A stretch of DNA of 64,000 bases, from contig NC_021677.1 in assembly GCF_000247815.1 (NCBI RefSeq), forward strand, positions 17,461,687-17,525,686, in the 5' to 3' direction. The notes under the pieces were generated by a model that was not told the origin of the DNA, searched no databases, and was given only the letters and a program-made list of their open reading frames with translations. Position numbers and translations under genes: made by a program. Shown here piece by piece: positions 63,966-64,000 of the stretch. The DNA comes from Ficedula albicollis (lineage: Eukaryota; Chordata; Aves; Passeriformes; Muscicapidae). Position 1 is the stretch's first letter. The number at the start of each line of letters is the position of its first letter.

Positions 63966-64000
63966 ACTGTTTCCTATTATTATCCTAACATAAGGAAGCT

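Overview
The window reads as vertebrate nuclear DNA, most likely from a bird. It is AT-leaning and has few repeats. Every interspersed repeat I can recognise is a CR1-family LINE fragment: several avian-type CR1 3' ends with the family's ATTCTGTGA-like terminus, and several much older, eroded CR1 remnants. I see no Alu, L1 or other mammalian repeats and no operon-like gene packing. The species cannot be named from this sequence.

I find no protein-coding gene that I can support. All open frames are short and unrelated to any family I recognise, except the decayed reverse-transcriptase reading inside the CR1 copy at about 47.6-48.4 kb. The longest frame (44215-45093, minus strand) is only a polyglycine reading of a C homopolymer. 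The window is therefore either intergenic (a gene desert) or inside one or more large introns.

Layout. 0-20 kb: unique non-coding DNA with a T/G-rich tract (1.8 kb), an old CR1 remnant (3.6-3.8 kb), AT-rich blocks that look like conserved non-coding elements (5.6, 9.3, 11.6 and 17.4 kb), and an unexplained 55-base perfect direct repeat (10.8 and 14.3 kb). 20-30 kb: two CR1 3' ends (20.3 and 26.6 kb), a possible enhancer-like block (20.9 kb), two weak exon-like segments (24.15 and 27.9 kb), a probable CR1 end on the minus strand (28.85 kb) and a TG/TA microsatellite (29.4 kb). 30-44 kb: mostly featureless, with a minus-strand CR1 (39.0-39.35 kb) next to a CA/CATA microsatellite and an old CR1 remnant (42.3 kb). 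44.2-45.1 kb: 21 T, then 847 consecutive C, then AAG and 22 T; this is the most abnormal structure here and is most likely a sequencing or assembly artefact. 45-48.4 kb: an old CR1 remnant (45.9 kb) and the longest CR1 copy (47.63-48.43 kb), which has an internal deletion. 48.4-64 kb: unique non-coding DNA with two further conserved-element candidates near the right end.

All repeat calls come from reading by eye against remembered CR1 consensus features; no alignment or database search was run. Any function of the non-repeat blocks is inference.
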